NCBI GenBank assembly: GCA_035540975.1
Contig: DATLFN010000008.1
Location: forward strand, 1 to 58,868
Source: Acidimicrobiales bacterium
GTDB lineage: Bacteria; Actinomycetota; Acidimicrobiia; Acidimicrobiales; GCA-2861595
Reading direction: 5' to 3'
Length of the DNA: 58,868 bases
Of the stretch, positions 33,966 to 42,089 are shown in pieces (within the stretch, counting starts at the first letter, position 1; every line of letters begins with the position of its first letter). A program made the position numbers and the translations under genes. The notes below the pieces were generated by a model. The model did not search any database and had not been told where the DNA came from. It worked only from the letters and a program-made list of their open reading frames with translations.

Positions 33966-34475
33966 GGCGCCTTGGGCCCGAGTTGCTGCTCAGTCCCGCT
34001 GCAGCGCCTTCTTGACCGCCGCCTTGGCCTGCTTCACCACGCCGATCGCCTCGCCCAGCGGTGGCAGGCCCACCCACCCTGTCAGGGGGACGACCTCGGC
34101 CTCGGGCGGCCGCTCGCCGCGGGCTTCTCCCGTGGGCCAGATCCGCCACAGCACTCCGGAGCCGAGCGGCATCTCTCCGGAGGGTGGCGGCGGACCGCCA
34201 GCCGATCAGGAAGTCGCGGCGGGACCCGCCGCCTCACCGGCCGCCGCGGCGAGCACCGCCTCGCCGCGACCTACCGGCATCTCTGGATCGCGCTCGCCTG
34301 GCGAGTTCCCCGACGGGCGGCGTTGTTCATGCGGCAAGAGTGGGCGAATATCGCCTGTTCCTGCCGCATGAACCGCCGATGGGCGCCCACGTCATCGGTC
34401 GGCCCGACGACGACCTCGACATCCTCCTCGCCACGGCGCCGAGCCCGAGCAGGCCCTCATCGGCGGCCGGCCGGG
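33966..34475. other. Degraded region between relics
   Basis: A 510-base stretch without a confident gene. A minus frame (34172-33990) encodes GVLWRIWPTGEARGERPPEA, then LPPLGEAIGVVKQAKAAVKK, possibly the end of an old gene; a plus-strand segment near 34340-34430 reads GEYRLFLPHEPPMGAHVIGR. Neither has a recognisable family or start. A 47-base inverted repeat lies at 34326-34372. Confidence 0.4.
34326..34372. repeat. 47-bp imperfect inverted repeat
   Basis: Outer arms TTCATGCGGCA and TGCCGCATGAA are perfect (11 bp), the inner part GGCGA-ATA-TCGCC continues the dyad, and over 22-base arms 18 positions pair. It could be an operator, a mobile-element relic or a structured RNA; no T tract follows on either strand. 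Confidence 0.6.
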
Positions 34476-35386
34476 TCACGGCCGGGGGAACCCCACCACC
34501 GGGTAGGCGGCCGTCCCCGCGTTCGCCGTGCCGAAGCGGGCGTTGACGGCGTAGAGCCGGGAGCCGAAGCGGGCGATCGTGCTCGGCACGTCGAACGCCG
34601 CGTTCGCCGTCCGCCCCACCACCGTGCCCGTCGCCAGGTCACCCGAGAGGCGGACCTCGGTGGCCCGGTTCAGCCGGTTCTGGACGACGTACAGCGTCCG
34701 GCCGTGCAGCAGGATGCCGTCGCCCGCGGGGACGGCCTCGCCGGTGGCCAGCTCGATCCCCTGCGTCGCGCCCGTCTCGGCGTCGGCGGTGAACAGCCGC
34801 CCGGTGTTCGACTGCACCAGCACCAGGGTCGCGCCGTCAGGCCTGGCGTCGATGCCGTCCACGTTGAACCCGGCGACGTGGACGAGGTCGCCGTTGAGGG
34901 GGAGGACGCCGACCTCCAGCGTCTCGCGGTCGACCCGGTAGAGCACCGGGTTCACCGAGTCGGTGAAGAACGCGGCCCGGCGGGTGACCACCACGTCGTT
35001 GACGAACGTCGCCCCCGTGGTGAGGGTCAGCACCGCCACGTCCTCGCCGGTGGCGGCGTCGTACACGAACGCCTTGCCCGTGTTCCCCCCGGCGACGAAC
35101 AGGAGGCCGCCGGCCTCCTCCACGCCGATGGCCGACTGCCCGGCCCGAGCGGGGACGAGCGGGGCCTCCTCGACCACGCCCGTCCGCAGGTCACCCCGGT
35201 GCTCCGCCCCGGTCGGGATGGAGCCGACGTAGAACGTCGTTCCCGCCCCGACGCGATGCCCTCGGGCTGGACTCCGGTCGGAAGGGCGATGACGTCCGGG
35301 AACGGCCGTCCCGCGCCGGGAGCGGCCCCGGCGGGGCGGCGACGAGGGTGAGCACGACGGTGGTGACCGGCGGCGAGACGGCCCAT
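34476..35386 (-). pseudogene. Secreted SMP-30/propeller-like protein with frameshifts
   Basis: From about 35245 to 34476 a clean frame encodes a secreted beta-propeller: AGTTFYVGSIPTGAEHRGDL, GLLFVAGGNTGKAFVYDAAT, TFVNDVVVTRRAAFFTDSVN, VDGIDARPDGATLVLVQSNT and TIARFGSRLYAVNARF. Upstream, RPFPDVIALPTGVQPEGIAS lies in a different frame, and the signal peptide core VTTVVLTLVAAPP in yet another, behind ATG 35386 (MGRLAA). The joints fall in G/C runs (for example GGGGCGGG near 35245), as expected for single-base indels. It is either a recent pseudogene or an assembly error in homopolymers; restored, it would be a ~300-residue sugar-lactone-lactonase-like exported protein. Confidence 0.7.
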
Positions 35387-35474
35387 CGGTCCTCCTCGGT
35401 CGGCGGCTCCCCGTAGGTATGCCCCCGTTCCGGCCCCCGGCACGACACCCGGCGGCGGCTGCTTGACTGGCGCC

Positions 35475-36353
35475 ATGGCGAGGCTGGGCTTCTGCGGGCT
35501 CGGGCAGATGGGCGCGCCGATGGCGGGCCGGCTGGTCGACGCCGGCCACGACGTGACCGTCTGGAACCGGACGCGGGAGCGGGCGGTACCGCTCGTCGAG
35601 CGGGGCGCGCGCCTCGCCGGCTCGCCCGCCGAGGCGGCGGAGGGCGCTGACGCGCTGTTCACCATGCTGTCGGCGCCCGGCGCCGTCGACGCCGTGCTGT
35701 TCGGCGACCACGGGGCGGCTGCGGCCATAGCCGGGGGCAGCACCGTCGTCGAGATGTCGACCATCGGGCCGGCGGCGGTCCACGCCGTCCGGTCCCGCCT
35801 GCCCGAGCCCGTGACCATGCTGGACGCTCCCGTCCTGGGCAGCGTGCCGCAGGCGGGCGACGGCTCCCTCAAGGTGTTCGTGGGCGGCGACGCCGGGTTG
35901 TTCCGGCGCTGGGAGGGCGTCCTGGCCCACCTGGGTCACCCCGTCCTGCTCGGCCCGCTCGGCGCCGGGGCGTCCATGAAGCTGGTGGCGAACTCCACCC
36001 TGGGTGCGCTGATGACGGGCCTGGCCGAGGCGCTGGCGCTGGCGGACGGGCTCGGGCTCGACCGCTCGGCGGTGCTCGACGTGCTCGCCGAGTCGCCCAT
36101 CGGCGTGACCGTCCGCAGCAAGCGCGCCAACGTGGAGTCGCGCCGCTACTCGCCGCCCAACTTCAAGCTGGCCCTCGCCGTCAAGGACCTCGGGCTGGTC
36201 GCCGACGCCGCCGCCGAGAACGGCGTCGACCTCCGTGTGGGAGCCGCCGCCCGGTCGTGGATGGAGGACGCCGAGAAAGCGGGGCTGGGGGGCCTGGACT
36301 ACTCGGCGGTCATCGCCCACGCCCTCGGCCAGGAGCCGCCCGTCCCCGGGTGA
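35475..36353 (+). CDS. NAD(P)-dependent beta-hydroxyacid dehydrogenase
   Basis: A 292-residue 3-hydroxyisobutyrate-dehydrogenase/6-phosphogluconate-dehydrogenase family enzyme. The Rossmann motif LGFCGLGQMGAPMAGRLVDA opens the protein; VWNRTRERA follows (Arg favours NADPH). The substrate motif is MLDAPVLGSVPQA (canonical D-APVSG). The catalytic Lys lies in GAGASMKLVANSTL (about residue 170). The C-terminal helical domain ends with DYSAVIAHA. It likely oxidises 3-hydroxyisobutyrate or reduces a tartronate-semialdehyde-like or succinic-semialdehyde-like compound. The ATG at 35475 is preferred to a TTG 12 bases upstream. Confidence 0.85.
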   Translation: MARLGFCGLGQMGAPMAGRLVDAGHDVTVWNRTRERAVPLVERGARLAGSPAEAAEGADALFTMLSAPGAVDAVLFGDHGAAAAIAGGSTVVEMSTIGPAAVHAVRSRLPEPVTMLDAPVLGSVPQAGDGSLKVFVGGDAGLFRRWEGVLAHLGHPVLLGPLGAGASMKLVANSTLGALMTGLAEALALADGLGLDRSAVLDVLAESPIGVTVRSKRANVESRRYSPPNFKLALAVKDLGLVADAAAENGVDLRVGAAARSWMEDAEKAGLGGLDYSAVIAHALGQEPPVPG

Positions 36354-36370
36354 CCGGGCGCCGTACGCGC

Positions 36371-36400
36371 GACGAGGGGCGCCCGGAGGCGCCCCTCGTC
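36371..36400. terminator. Bidirectional terminator hairpin
   Basis: A perfect 13-bp stem (GACGAGGGGCGCC / GGCGCCCCTCGTC) with a CGGA tetraloop sits between the convergent dehydrogenase (+) and small protein (-) genes. There is no T tract on either side, as is usual for GC-rich actinobacterial terminators. Confidence 0.75.
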
Positions 36401-36417
36401 CGCGTCGGCCGGTGGCG

Positions 36418-36669
36418 TCAGTTGGCGGGCCCGAACCCCTCGCCGAGCAGGGAGTCGCCCTTCTCCGCGTCCGCCCGGGCCTCCTCGGCGGTGGCCCCGG
36501 TGCCCTGGGCACGGCGGCCCTGCTCGTTCTCGCCCATCACTACGACGGTCTCGTTGCCGGCGCCGTCGTACAGCGACATCTGGGACGGGTCGTCGGCGTC
36601 GATTCCCTGTCCCTCCGGCGCCACGTAGGCGTCGTCGCCGGGGAACTCCTTCTCGTTGGTCTGCGGCAT
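36418..36669 (-). CDS. Small acidic uncharacterised protein
   Basis: An 83-residue hydrophilic protein (MPQTNEKEFPGDDAYVAPEG, then SQMSLYDGAGNETVVVMGEN, ending DSLLGEGFGPAN). It has no signal peptide or helix bundle. AAGGGG precedes the ATG at 36669 at good spacing. I do not recognise the family; composition suggests a soluble, possibly disordered stress protein. Convergent with the dehydrogenase across a strong terminator. Confidence 0.55.
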   Translation of the reverse strand: MPQTNEKEFPGDDAYVAPEGQGIDADDPSQMSLYDGAGNETVVVMGENEQGRRAQGTGATAEEARADAEKGDSLLGEGFGPAN

Positions 36670-36812
36670 GAGCCACCCCTTCTGCTCTCGACGTCTCGTT
36701 TCGGTACCCTGCACCTACCCGCCCCGGCGGCCGACCAACCGTTCGCCGCGTTCGGCGACAACCTGCGCGGCGGGGGTTCGAACGGGGGCCTCCCTGGGGA
36801 CATGTGGCGGCG

Positions 36813-37691
36813 ATGACCGACACCATCCGGGGGACGAGGGCCGTGGGCGACGACGCGGACGAGCGCGACGACGAGGACCTGGGCGACAAGGCCGCCGAGA
36901 GCCCGGTCGTGCAGGGACTGGGCCGCGCCGGGCTCGCAGCCCGGGGCACGCTGTACGCCATCGTGGGCGTGCTGGCCCTCCAGGTCGCCGCCGGGCGTAC
37001 CACCCAGAGGCCGGACCAGCAGGGGGCCCTCACCGCCATCGCCCACCAACCCCTCGGCAAGGTGCTGCTCGTGGCCGCCGCCGTGGGCTTCGCCGGCTAC
37101 GCCGTGTGGCGCCTGTCGGCGGCGTTCCTCGACACCGAGGGCGACGGGACGGGCCCCAAGGGCTGGGCGCAGCGGGCGGCGGACCTGGGCCGGGGCCTGC
37201 TGTACGCCGGCTTCTGCCTCACCGCCCTGCGCCTGGTGGCCGGCTCGAGCGGCGACGACCGCACCAAGGAGGCCGACCTCACCGCCGCTGTGCTGCGGGC
37301 GCCGCTGGGGCGGCTCGCCGTCGCCGCCATCGGCCTGGCCGTGATCGGCGCCGGCGTCTACAACGGGTACCGGGCGTCCTCCGGCAACTACCGCAAGAAG
37401 TTCGACACGGGCGACATGAGCCGGCGGGCCCGGCGGTGGCTCCCGCGTGTGGCGACGGTCGGGCTGGCGGCCCGGGCGGTGGTGTTCGGCCTGGTCGGCA
37501 CCTTCCTCGTCCGGGCCGCCGTCCGCTACGACCCCAACGAGGCGGTGGGCATCGACGGTGCCCTCCAGCGCCTGGCCCACGCGCCCTACGGGCCGGCGCT
37601 CCTCGCCGTCGTCGCCGCCGGGCTGTTCACCTTCGGCCTCTTCTCGTTCCTCGAGGCCCGCTACCGGCGCCTGATGGACCGCGACGTCTGA
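36813..37691 (+). CDS. DUF1206 membrane protein
   Basis: A 292-residue protein with an acidic N terminus and six helices in three pairs: GLAARGTLYAIVGVLALQVA, VLLVAAAVGFAGYAVWRLSA; GLLYAGFCLTALRLVAG, LAVAAIGLAVIGAGVYNGYR; VGLAARAVVFGLVGTFLVRA, ALLAVVAAGLFTFGLFSFLE. The triplicated RxGxxARGxxYxxxG...LxxxGLGxYxxWR pattern defines DUF1206. It ends EARYRRL, as family members do. Function unknown. Start ATG 36813 (GTG at 36804 possible). Confidence 0.85.
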   Translation: MTDTIRGTRAVGDDADERDDEDLGDKAAESPVVQGLGRAGLAARGTLYAIVGVLALQVAAGRTTQRPDQQGALTAIAHQPLGKVLLVAAAVGFAGYAVWRLSAAFLDTEGDGTGPKGWAQRAADLGRGLLYAGFCLTALRLVAGSSGDDRTKEADLTAAVLRAPLGRLAVAAIGLAVIGAGVYNGYRASSGNYRKKFDTGDMSRRARRWLPRVATVGLAARAVVFGLVGTFLVRAAVRYDPNEAVGIDGALQRLAHAPYGPALLAVVAAGLFTFGLFSFLEARYRRLMDRDV

Positions 37692-37747
37692 GCGCGTTGT
37701 CCGGGGCGCTGCGCACCGCGCACCGGTGCCGGGCGTCCGCCGAGCGA

Positions 37748-38332
37748 TCAGGTCGGCGACCGACGCGTCGCCAGGAGGGCGGCCAGGGCCCGGAAGGCCC
37801 GGCCCCGGTGGGAGACGGCGTTCTTCTCGGCGGCCGTCATCTCGGCGAACGTGCGCCCGTCGAGGCCGTCGGGCACGAAGACGGGGTCGTACCCGAACCC
37901 GGCCTCGCCGCGGGGCTCGGTGGTGATCGTGCCCTCGACGGCTCCGTCGGCGATCACCTCCCGGCCATCCGGGAAGCAGGCGACGGCGACCGTCCGGAAC
38001 CGGGCCGTGCGGTCGGGGCGGTCGCCCAGGGCGGCGAGCAGGGCGGCCACGTTGTCGGCGTAGGAGGCTTCCGGGCCGGCGTAGCGGGACGAGTACACGC
38101 CCGGGGCGCCGTCGAGGGCATCCACCTCGAGGCCGGTGTCGTCGGCCACCGCCGCCTCCCCGGTGGCCTCCCGGATGGCGCGGGCCTTGAGGAGGGCGTT
38201 CTCCTCGAGGGTCTCCCCGGTCTCGTCGACCTCCCCCACCCACGGCGGCCGGGGCACCAGCTCGAAGCCCTCGAGCACGGCGGCGATCTCGGCCGCCTTG
38301 TCGCGGTTGGCGGAGGCCAGGACCAGCCGCAC
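37748..38332 (-). CDS. rdgB: RdgB/HAM1 non-canonical purine NTP pyrophosphatase
   Basis: A 194-residue ITPase. RLVLASANRDKAAEIAAVLE opens the domain (SxNxxKxxE motif), VADDTGLEVDALDGAPGVYS holds the substrate and metal residues, and GFGYDPVFVPDG and KNAVSHRGRAF complete the active site. It hydrolyses ITP, dITP and XTP to monophosphates, keeping them out of DNA and RNA. The GTG at 38332 starts 11 bases after the rph stop. The order rph-rdgB is conserved in actinobacteria. Confidence 0.92.
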   Translation of the reverse strand: MRLVLASANRDKAAEIAAVLEGFELVPRPPWVGEVDETGETLEENALLKARAIREATGEAAVADDTGLEVDALDGAPGVYSSRYAGPEASYADNVAALLAALGDRPDRTARFRTVAVACFPDGREVIADGAVEGTITTEPRGEAGFGYDPVFVPDGLDGRTFAEMTAAEKNAVSHRGRAFRALAALLATRRSPT

Positions 38333-38343
38333 GCCCGGCTCGC

Positions 38344-39081
38344 TCAGCGGCGGGGGGGCGGCTCGGCCAGGACGGCGGCTTGGGCGTCGAGGATCTCGGC
38401 GATGCCGTGCTCGGCCAGCCCGAGCAGGTCGTCCAGCTCGGTCCGCGTGAACGGGAGGCCCTCCGCCGTCCCCTGGACCTCGACGAACCGTCCCGACGAC
38501 GTCATCACCACGTTCATGTCGACCTCCGCCCGCACGTCCTCCGAGTAGTCGAGGTCGAGCATGGCCACCGCGTCGACGACGCCGACGGAGATCGCCGCGC
38601 ACCCCTCCTTGATGGCGAAGGGGCGGGCCGGCGAGGCCTGCGCCCGGCGGGTGAGCGCGTCGTGGAGGGCGACGTAGGCACCGCAGATGGAGGCCGTTCG
38701 GGTCCCGCCGTCGGCCTGGAGGACGTCGCAGTCGAGCACGACCGAGATCTCCCCCATGCCCGCCAGGTCGGTGACGGCCCGCAGGCTGCGGCCTATGAGG
38801 CGCTGGATCTCCTGGGTGCGGCCCGACTGTCGGCCCTTGACCGCCTCCCGGCTGACCCGCTCGGCCGTCGACCCGGGGAGCAGCGAGTACTCGGCGGTCA
38901 CCCACCCCTTGCCGGTGCCCTTCATCCAGCGCGGCACCTGCTCGTCCACCGAGGCGGTGCACAGGACGCGGGTGCGTCCCATGCTCACCAGCACCGAGCC
39001 GGCCGCGAAGTCGGTGTAGTCGCGCTGGAAGCTCAGCGGGCGCAGGTCGTCTGGCTTGCGCCCGTAGCTCCGCTCCGTCAC
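38344..39081 (-). CDS. rph: RNase PH (tRNA 3' processing exonuclease)
   Basis: A 245-residue phosphorolytic ribonuclease. Motifs: RKPDDLRPLSFQRDYTDFAA, GSVLVSMGRTRVLCTASVDE, WVTAEYSLLPGSTAERVSRE, GRTQEIQRLIGRSLRAV (phosphate-binding GRTQEIQRLIGR), LDCDVLQADGGTRTASICGA and EVDMNVVMTSSGRFVEVQG. It trims tRNA 3' ends with phosphate. The GTG at 39081 follows from the length of homologues; the upstream frame lacks conserved sequence. Confidence 0.93.
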   Translation of the reverse strand: MTERSYGRKPDDLRPLSFQRDYTDFAAGSVLVSMGRTRVLCTASVDEQVPRWMKGTGKGWVTAEYSLLPGSTAERVSREAVKGRQSGRTQEIQRLIGRSLRAVTDLAGMGEISVVLDCDVLQADGGTRTASICGAYVALHDALTRRAQASPARPFAIKEGCAAISVGVVDAVAMLDLDYSEDVRAEVDMNVVMTSSGRFVEVQGTAEGLPFTRTELDDLLGLAEHGIAEILDAQAAVLAEPPPRR

Positions 39082-39124
39082 CGGGGCACCGCTGCGTCGG
39101 GACGGCGCCCCGGTGCCGCGCCGG

Positions 39125-39856
39125 TCATACCTCGTACGTCTCGTGCATACGGGCCAGGTCCACCGGCCCACCGTACGCGCCCTCGGCCTCGGCCCGGACC
39201 GCCTGGGGGTCGATCACCGGCCAGAGGTGGGTGAGGACGAGGCGCCGGGCGCCCGCCGCCCGGGCGAGCGCGCCCGCCTGGCGCCCGCTGAGGTGCCCGG
39301 CCGTGCCCTCGCGGTCGGCCAGGTACGTCGCCTCGCAGAGGGCCACGTCGACCCCGTCGCCGAACGCGCCGGCCATGGACCACGCCGGACCGGTGTCGGC
39401 CGTGTACGCCATCGAGCGGCCCTCCCCGTCGACGCGCACGGCCAGCGTCTCGGGCGGGTGGTCGGTGCGGGAGAAGCGCAGGGACAGCCCGCCCACCTCC
39501 ACGGCGTCTCCGTCGGCGACGGTCCGCCAGTCGAACGCCGGCTCGGGCTCGGCCGACAGGCGCGCCCGCACCCCGGAGGGGGCGTACACGGGGACCCCGG
39601 TGCGGTCGATGACGTAGGCGCACGCCACCCGGTAGCCCTCGATGTCGCTCATGTGGTCGGGGTGCTCGTGGGTGAGGACCACGCCGTCCACGGCGTCGAG
39701 AGCGACGTGGCGCTGGAGGTTGGCCAGGGTGCCGGAGCCGGCGTCCAGCCACACGGCGACGCCCCCGCCCCGCACCAGGTAGCCGCTGGCTGCGCCGCCG
39801 GGGCCCGGGTAGCTGCCCGAGCACCCGAGGACGGTGAAGGTCAGCCCCACGCCCAC
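39125..39856 (-). CDS. MBL-fold metallo-hydrolase
   Basis: A 243-residue metallo-beta-lactamase-fold protein. TFTVLGCSGSYPGPGGAASG is the first strand, VVLTHEHPDHMSDIEGY contains the HxHxDH metal site, YTADTGPAWSMAGA provides the bridging Asp, and RLVLTHLWP the final His. The position between murI and rph corresponds to mycobacterial Rv1339, an atypical class II cyclic-nucleotide phosphodiesterase; that activity is an inference from synteny. The GTG overlaps the murI stop; a GTG at 39850 is equally plausible. Confidence 0.85.
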   Translation of the reverse strand: MGVGLTFTVLGCSGSYPGPGGAASGYLVRGGGVAVWLDAGSGTLANLQRHVALDAVDGVVLTHEHPDHMSDIEGYRVACAYVIDRTGVPVYAPSGVRARLSAEPEPAFDWRTVADGDAVEVGGLSLRFSRTDHPPETLAVRVDGEGRSMAYTADTGPAWSMAGAFGDGVDVALCEATYLADREGTAGHLSGRQAGALARAAGARRLVLTHLWPVIDPQAVRAEAEGAYGGPVDLARMHETYEV

Positions 39857-40644
39857 GCCTCCGCCTCGGCCAGCTCGGGACCGAGCAGGCGGGACCCGAG
39901 GCGCTTGAACTCGTCCACGTCGCCCGAGGACACGAAGCGGTGCGTCCCCTTGCCGCCGCTGCGGCGCACCAGTCCGGTGTCGTCCAGGATGGTCCGCACC
40001 TCGAACGCCGTCTCCTCGGCCGACGACACGAGCACCACCTCCCGGCCCATCACGTCGCCGATGGTGCGGGCCAGGAACGGGTAGTGCGTGCAGCCCAGCA
40101 GCACGGTGTCCACGCCGGCCTCCCGCAGCGGCGCCAGCAGCCGCTCGGCCAGAACGTGCACCTGCTCGCTGTCGGTCTCGCCCCTCTCCACGAACTCCAC
40201 GAAGCCCGGGCAGGCACAGCAGTGCAGCTCGACGCCGGTCCGGTGGGCGACGTTGGCCCGCTGATAGGCGCCCGAGCCGATGGTCCCGACCGTGCCGATC
40301 ACGCCCACCCGCCGGTTACGCGTCACCGCGACCGCGGCACGCAGGCCGGGGTCGATCACGCCCACGATCGGCACGTCGTGCTCGAAGCGCAGGAGGTCGA
40401 GGGCGGCCGCCGCCGCCGTGTTGCACGCGGCCACGACCATCTTCACGTCGTGGCGCTCGACCAGCAGGGCCGTCACCTGGCGGGCGTACTCCCGCACGTC
40501 GTCCAGGGGCTTGGGCCCGTACGGGTAGCGGCCCGTGTCGCCGAAGTAGACGACGTCCTCCTCGGGCAGCAGGTCGATCAGGGCGCGGGCCACGGTGAGG
40601 CCGCCGAAGCCGCTGTCGAAGATCCCGATCGGCCGATCGTCCAC
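39841..40644 (-). CDS. murI: Glutamate racemase
   Basis: A 267-residue enzyme. IGIFDSGFGGLTVARAL is the substrate-binding N terminus, YFGDTGRYPYGPKP follows, and the two catalytic cysteines are in VVAACNTAAA (about residue 72) and LLGCTHYPFL (about 184). It makes D-glutamate for peptidoglycan. The C-terminal part ends HRFVSSGDVDEFKRLGSRLL, also typical. The GTG at 40644 is chosen from family length, with GTGGGCG upstream. It overlaps the MBL gene start. Confidence 0.92.
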   Translation of the reverse strand: MDDRPIGIFDSGFGGLTVARALIDLLPEEDVVYFGDTGRYPYGPKPLDDVREYARQVTALLVERHDVKMVVAACNTAAAAALDLLRFEHDVPIVGVIDPGLRAAVAVTRNRRVGVIGTVGTIGSGAYQRANVAHRTGVELHCCACPGFVEFVERGETDSEQVHVLAERLLAPLREAGVDTVLLGCTHYPFLARTIGDVMGREVVLVSSAEETAFEVRTILDDTGLVRRSGGKGTHRFVSSGDVDEFKRLGSRLLGPELAEAEAWAWG

Positions 40645-40668
40645 CGCCCACACTCTGCCCCACGTGAC

Positions 40669-40798
40669 GCCAGCCACGGCGCCGGGCGGGGATGTGGCCC
40701 CGCCTCGGCGAGGAGGCCGGGGTTGGGGCGTCGGGCGCCAGCCACGGCGCCGGGCGGGGATGGGGACCCCGCCTCGGCGAGGAGGCCGGGGTTGGGGC
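40669..40798. repeat. Tandem 68-bp intergenic repeat (two copies)
   Basis: A unit beginning GCCAGCCACGGCGCCGGGCG occurs at 40669 and again at 40737, with a GCCTCGGCGAGGAGGC hairpin core and a GGCCGGGGTTGGGG end in each. Copies differ at only a few positions. It fills the gap between cysM and murI and may act as a terminator or a repetitive intergenic element. Confidence 0.75.
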
Positions 40799-40817
40799 CC
40801 CGGCCGGGGAAGACAAC

Positions 40818-41765
40818 TCAGAAGTAGACGGTTCGCCTGGCCCGCTCGGTGACGACGTCGAGGTCGTCGGTCCAGGCGCCGGTGGAGAGGTACTTCCAGC
40901 CGCCGTCGGGGACGATGGCGACGATCACCGCGTCGTCCATCTGGGACGCGCAGCGGCTGGCGCCGGCCAGGACGGCGCCCGACGAGATGCCCGCGAACAC
41001 GCCGACGTCGATCAGGCGGCGCACCTCCTCCAGGGACTCGCGGGGCCGCACGATCATCTTGCGGTCCAGGAGGTCGGCGCCGCCGTTGGCCTCGAAGATG
41101 GGCGGGACGAAGCCCTCGTCGAAGTTCTTGAGCCCGTCCACCATCTCGCCCGCCGGGGGCTCCACCGCCCACACCTGCACGTCGGGGTTGCGCTCCTTGA
41201 GGAACCGCCCGACGCCGACGAGCGTGCCGCTGGTGCCGAGGCCGGCGACCAGGTGCGTCACCTCGGGGCAGTCCCGCCAGATCTCGGGGCCGGTGCCCTC
41301 GTAGTGGGCCCGGGGGTTGGCCTCGTTGCCGTACTGGAACGGGAACCACCACTCGGGGTGCTCCGCGGCCAGCTCCTGGGCCCGGCGCATGGCGCCGTTG
41401 GAGCCCTCCGTCCCGGGTGTCGTGACGATCTCGGCGCCCCAGATCCCCAGTAGCTGCTTGCGCTCCTCCGACACGTTCTCCGGGAGCACGATCTTGAGCC
41501 GGTAGCCCTTCACCCTGGCCACCAGGGCCAGCCCGATCCCGGTGTTGCCCGACGACGACTCGACGATCGTCTGCCCGGGCGTCAGCCGCCCCTCCTTCTC
41601 GGCCTGCTGGACCATGAACAGCGCCACCCGGTCCTTCACCGAGCCGGCCGGGTTCTGGCCTTCCAGCTTCACGAGGATGCGCGAGCGCGGGTTGGCGCTC
41701 AGCTGCGACACGTCGACCAGCGGCGTGTTGCCGATCAGGTCGAGGACGCTGGCGTAGACGGCCAC
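40818..41765 (-). CDS. cysM: O-phosphoserine/CysO-thiocarboxylate-dependent cysteine synthase
   Basis: A 315-residue fold-type II PLP enzyme. LIGNTPLVDVSQLS and EGQNPAGSVKDRVAL (PLP Schiff-base Lys near residue 43) open the protein; ESSSGNTGIGLALVA binds the substrate carboxylate; VAGLGTSGTLVGVGRFL binds the PLP phosphate; GISSGAVLAGA holds the pyridine-N ligand Ser. It follows cysO by 4 bases and mec by two genes, the mycobacterial arrangement in which CysM uses sulfur from CysO thiocarboxylate and O-phosphoserine. The start is GTG. Confidence 0.92.
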   Translation of the reverse strand: MAVYASVLDLIGNTPLVDVSQLSANPRSRILVKLEGQNPAGSVKDRVALFMVQQAEKEGRLTPGQTIVESSSGNTGIGLALVARVKGYRLKIVLPENVSEERKQLLGIWGAEIVTTPGTEGSNGAMRRAQELAAEHPEWWFPFQYGNEANPRAHYEGTGPEIWRDCPEVTHLVAGLGTSGTLVGVGRFLKERNPDVQVWAVEPPAGEMVDGLKNFDEGFVPPIFEANGGADLLDRKMIVRPRESLEEVRRLIDVGVFAGISSGAVLAGASRCASQMDDAVIVAIVPDGGWKYLSTGAWTDDLDVVTERARRTVYF

Positions 41766-41769
41766 CCGG

Positions 41770-42054
41770 CTAGCCGCCCGCCCCCCCGGCCACGGCGGGC
41801 AGGATCGAGATCACGTCGTCGTCGGAGACCTCGGTCTCCAGCTTCTCCAGGTACCGGACGTCGTCGTCGTTGCGGTAGACGTTCACGAACCTGTGGAGCG
41901 TCCCGTCGTCGGTGACGACCTGGCCGGCCAGGCCCGGGAACTGGCGGACCAGGTCCTCGAACACCTCGTTGAGCGTGGAACCGTTGGCCCTGACCGAGGC
42001 CTGACCACCGGCGTGCTGGCGCAGGATGGTGGGCAGGCGCACTTCGACCGGCAC
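41770..42054 (-). CDS. cysO: CysO/MoaD-type sulfur-carrier protein
   Basis: A 94-residue ubiquitin-fold protein: VEVRLPTILRQHAGGQASVR, then LVRQFPGLAGQVVTDDGTLH, then FVNVYRNDDDVRYLEKLETE and SDDDVISILPAVAGGAGG. The C-terminal Gly-Gly is thiocarboxylated and delivers sulfur for cysteine. The GTG at 42054 has AAGGGAGG just upstream. It sits between mec and cysM, overlapping neither. Confidence 0.92.
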   Translation of the reverse strand: MPVEVRLPTILRQHAGGQASVRANGSTLNEVFEDLVRQFPGLAGQVVTDDGTLHRFVNVYRNDDDVRYLEKLETEVSDDDVISILPAVAGGAGG

Positions 42055-42089
42055 GGGGCCTCCCTTGAAAGAAACGTTGACCGGGACGG

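Noticed and set aside
34476-36512. Long minus frame taken as a single 678-residue protein
   Set aside because: Its first half is antisense to the dehydrogenase gene; only the last ~255 codons are coding and they belong to the frameshifted propeller.
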